From NCBI GenBank assembly GCA_022425845.1, contig JAKMEU010000028.1, positions 1 to 6,508 of the forward strand: 6,508 bases of DNA, read 5' to 3'. Shown in pieces: positions 5,840 through 6,508 of this stretch. This DNA comes from Luminiphilus sp. Its GTDB lineage: Bacteria; Pseudomonadota; Gammaproteobacteria; Pseudomonadales; Halieaceae. The notes under the pieces are model-generated. The model did no database searches. It was not told the origin of the DNA and saw only the letters and a program-made list of their open reading frames with translations. The translations under genes and the position numbers were made by a program. The stretch's first letter is position 1, and every line of letters begins with the position of its first letter.

Positions 5840-6272
5840 GTTCTTCACTAAAGGGCGCAAACAGGTAGCGGTCGTCTTCGAAGCTTTTGAACTCCAGGGC
5901 ATAGCCATTGGGATCGCGGAAAAACAGCGTCTTTTGCTCACCGGCCGTACCGGCGAAACGAACGGTGGGTTGCACGATCATCGTCACGCGCCCAGCAACC
6001 CGGTTAGCCAGTGTTTCAAAATCTATGGGTGTCAGCACTACGCCAAAATGGGGAATAGGAATCTGATGCGTATCCACGGGATTGTGTAGCTCGGGCAGTG
6101 TTTCGCCCCCGCAGTGGTGGAAAACCACCTGATGACCAAAGAGATTGAGGTCGATCCAGGTATCACTGGTTCTGCCCAGCTGGCAGCCCAGGTTTTCGCA
6201 GTAAAATGCCTGTGTGACGGAGAGATCCCGGCAGGGAAGGGCAAGGTGAAACGGGCGAAGCTGCTCTGACAT
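5826..6272 (-). CDS. VOC superfamily protein (glyoxalase/extradiol-dioxygenase-like)
   Basis: 148 residues, one VOC module pair. It starts RPFHLALPCRDL (6-17), then AFYCENLGC (22-30), WIDLNLFGHQVVFHH (39-53), PIPHFGVVL (72-80), and ends with FFRDPNGYALEFKSF (117-131). H9, H75 and E127 fall where this superfamily places its three metal ligands, so a metal-dependent enzyme is likely. The pattern resembles the group described as predicted dioxygenases of the extradiol family, whose substrate is generally unknown, so I give no gene symbol. The ATG (complement of 6270-6272) lacks a strong Shine-Dalgarno; a purine-rich AAGAAAA lies 7-13 bases upstream. Its 3' end overlaps the convergent diguanylate cyclase gene by 14 bases, and no terminator separates them. 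It points away from the tRNA-Lys gene; the 69 bases between them must hold both promoters. Confidence 0.88.
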   Translation of the reverse strand: MSEQLRPFHLALPCRDLSVTQAFYCENLGCQLGRTSDTWIDLNLFGHQVVFHHCGGETLPELHNPVDTHQIPIPHFGVVLTPIDFETLANRVAGRVTMIVQPTVRFAGTAGEQKTLFFRDPNGYALEFKSFEDDRYLFAPFSEELTTP

Positions 6273-6282
6273 GGTGATTTTC

Positions 6283-6310
6283 TTGCACTTTTTTTAAGAA
6301 TGCGTACCAT
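6283..6310 (+). promoter_or_regulatory. Probable sigma70 promoter of tRNA-Lys
   Basis: TTGCAC (6283-6288) and TACCAT (6305-6310) are spaced by 16 bases. TGCG directly before the -10 box resembles an extended -10, and the GC-rich stretch after it (CGCTCCTCGC) looks like the discriminator of stringently controlled stable-RNA promoters. Transcription would start near 6316-6319, about 25 bases before the tRNA. The -35 box lies just upstream of the divergent VOC gene's start codon. Confidence 0.5.
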
Positions 6311-6338
6311 ACGCTCCTCGCTACGTCAGCGCATTCTT
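6296..6338. repeat. Perfect 9-bp inverted repeat around the tRNA-Lys promoter
   Basis: AAGAATGCG (6296-6304) is repeated inverted as CGCATTCTT (6330-6338), separated by 25 bases that include the proposed -10 box and start site. Arm centres are 34 bases apart, a little over three helical turns, so both faces could bind a dimeric protein. A run of seven Ts (6289-6295) precedes the left arm and two Ts follow the right arm. It lies between two divergent genes. As RNA it could form a long-loop hairpin only in a transcript starting upstream of 6296 on the plus strand, or upstream of it on the minus strand. Confidence 0.5.
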
Positions 6339-6341
6339 TTC

Positions 6342-6417
6342 GGGTCGTTAGCTCAGTCGGTAGAGCAGTTGGCTTTTAACCAATTGGTCGCTGGTTCGAA
6401 CCCAGCACGACCCACCA
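6342..6417 (+). tRNA. tRNA-Lys (anticodon UUU)
   Basis: Full cloverleaf of 76 bases. The acceptor stem is GGGTCGT (6342-6348) with ACGACCC (6407-6413). The D arm is GCTC/GAGC (6351-6354 and 6363-6366) around AGTCGGTA. The anticodon stem GTTGG/CCAAT has one G-U pair, and the loop CTTTTAA places TTT at 6375-6377. The variable loop is TGGTC. The T arm is GCTGG/CCAGC with TTCGAAC. The discriminator is A6414 and CCA is encoded (6415-6417). It decodes AAA/AAG. It is not a substrate of the queuosine pathway, which acts on GUN anticodons, so its position near queEC is synteny rather than function. A tRNA-Lys beside queC is also found in P. aeruginosa, where it serves as an island integration site. 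Confidence 0.98.
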
Positions 6418-6508
6418 CTTTCCTTCGGGCTGGCCGTAGCCAGAGGCTCCCAGTCCGGGGTCAGTCACCTTCTCGATTTCTGCCCGTAACGACGCCTGGA
6501 GCCTGTGT
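6418..6508. other. Unassigned 91 bases after tRNA-Lys
   Basis: Nothing here can be named with confidence. A 5-bp hairpin, CTGGC (6430-6434) and GCCAG (6439-6443) with loop CGTA, lies 13 bases after the tRNA but has no T-tract, so it is not a convincing terminator. One minus-strand frame is open from 6507 back to a stop inside the tRNA (6376-6378). The gene context is cut off by the window end. Confidence 0.4.

Noticed and set aside
5748..6089. 113-residue plus-strand frame after the diguanylate cyclase
   Set aside because: It overlaps the end of that gene and runs antisense to the well-supported VOC gene, with no domain pattern.
6430..6443. Hairpin after tRNA-Lys as a terminator
   Set aside because: Only five pairs and no T-tract follow; tRNA transcripts may end elsewhere beyond the window.
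6376..6507. 43-codon open minus-strand frame entering from the right edge
   Set aside because: It ends inside the tRNA gene, where the reading (GSNQRP-like) is the usual artefact of translating a tRNA. The remaining 30 residues match nothing I recognise. Sequence beyond 6508 would decide it.

Overview
The window reads as a chromosomal segment of a Gram-negative gammaproteobacterium. The order tolA-tolB-pal-cpoB-queE-queC with a nearby tRNA-Lys(UUU) is the layout known from Pseudomonas and relatives. The moderately GC-rich coding sequence and the protein style fit Pseudomonadales or Cellvibrionales-type marine bacteria. The genus is not resolved, and that placement is inference.

Layout. Bases 1-271 hold the C-terminal domain of TolA, whose start lies outside the window. 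TolB follows with a one-base stop/start overlap (271-1569). A 159-base gap (1570-1728) contains repeated and inverted motifs and probably an internal promoter; it is followed by the lipoprotein gene pal (1729-2280). cpoB (2293-3258) begins with a TTG codon, and its signal-peptide codons contain a hairpin plus T-tracts that looks like an intrinsic terminator. queE (3267-3926) and queC (3910-4611) follow, overlapping by 17 bases. After 64 bases comes a six-helix membrane diguanylate cyclase (4676-5839). A VOC-superfamily gene on the minus strand (5826-6272) overlaps its 3' end tail to tail by 14 bases. A tRNA-Lys(UUU) gene with encoded CCA (6342-6417) has a plausible promoter upstream, and a perfect 9-bp inverted repeat surrounds the -10 and start region. 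The last 91 bases carry no feature I can name.

How the genes work together. TolA, TolB, Pal and CpoB belong to the trans-envelope machine that constricts the outer membrane at division and, through CpoB, links this to peptidoglycan synthesis. QueE and QueC catalyse successive steps making preQ0, the precursor of queuosine in tRNA. The diguanylate cyclase is predicted to make c-di-GMP with product inhibition through an intact I-site. The VOC protein is a small metalloenzyme-like protein of unknown substrate.

Most of the window is a well-known conserved cluster, and I see no clearly novel multi-gene system. The best leads are the terminator-like element inside the cpoB signal-peptide codons, the repeat architecture upstream of pal, the accessory genes between queC and tRNA-Lys next to a site known as an island integration hotspot in P. 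aeruginosa, and the inverted repeat at the tRNA promoter.
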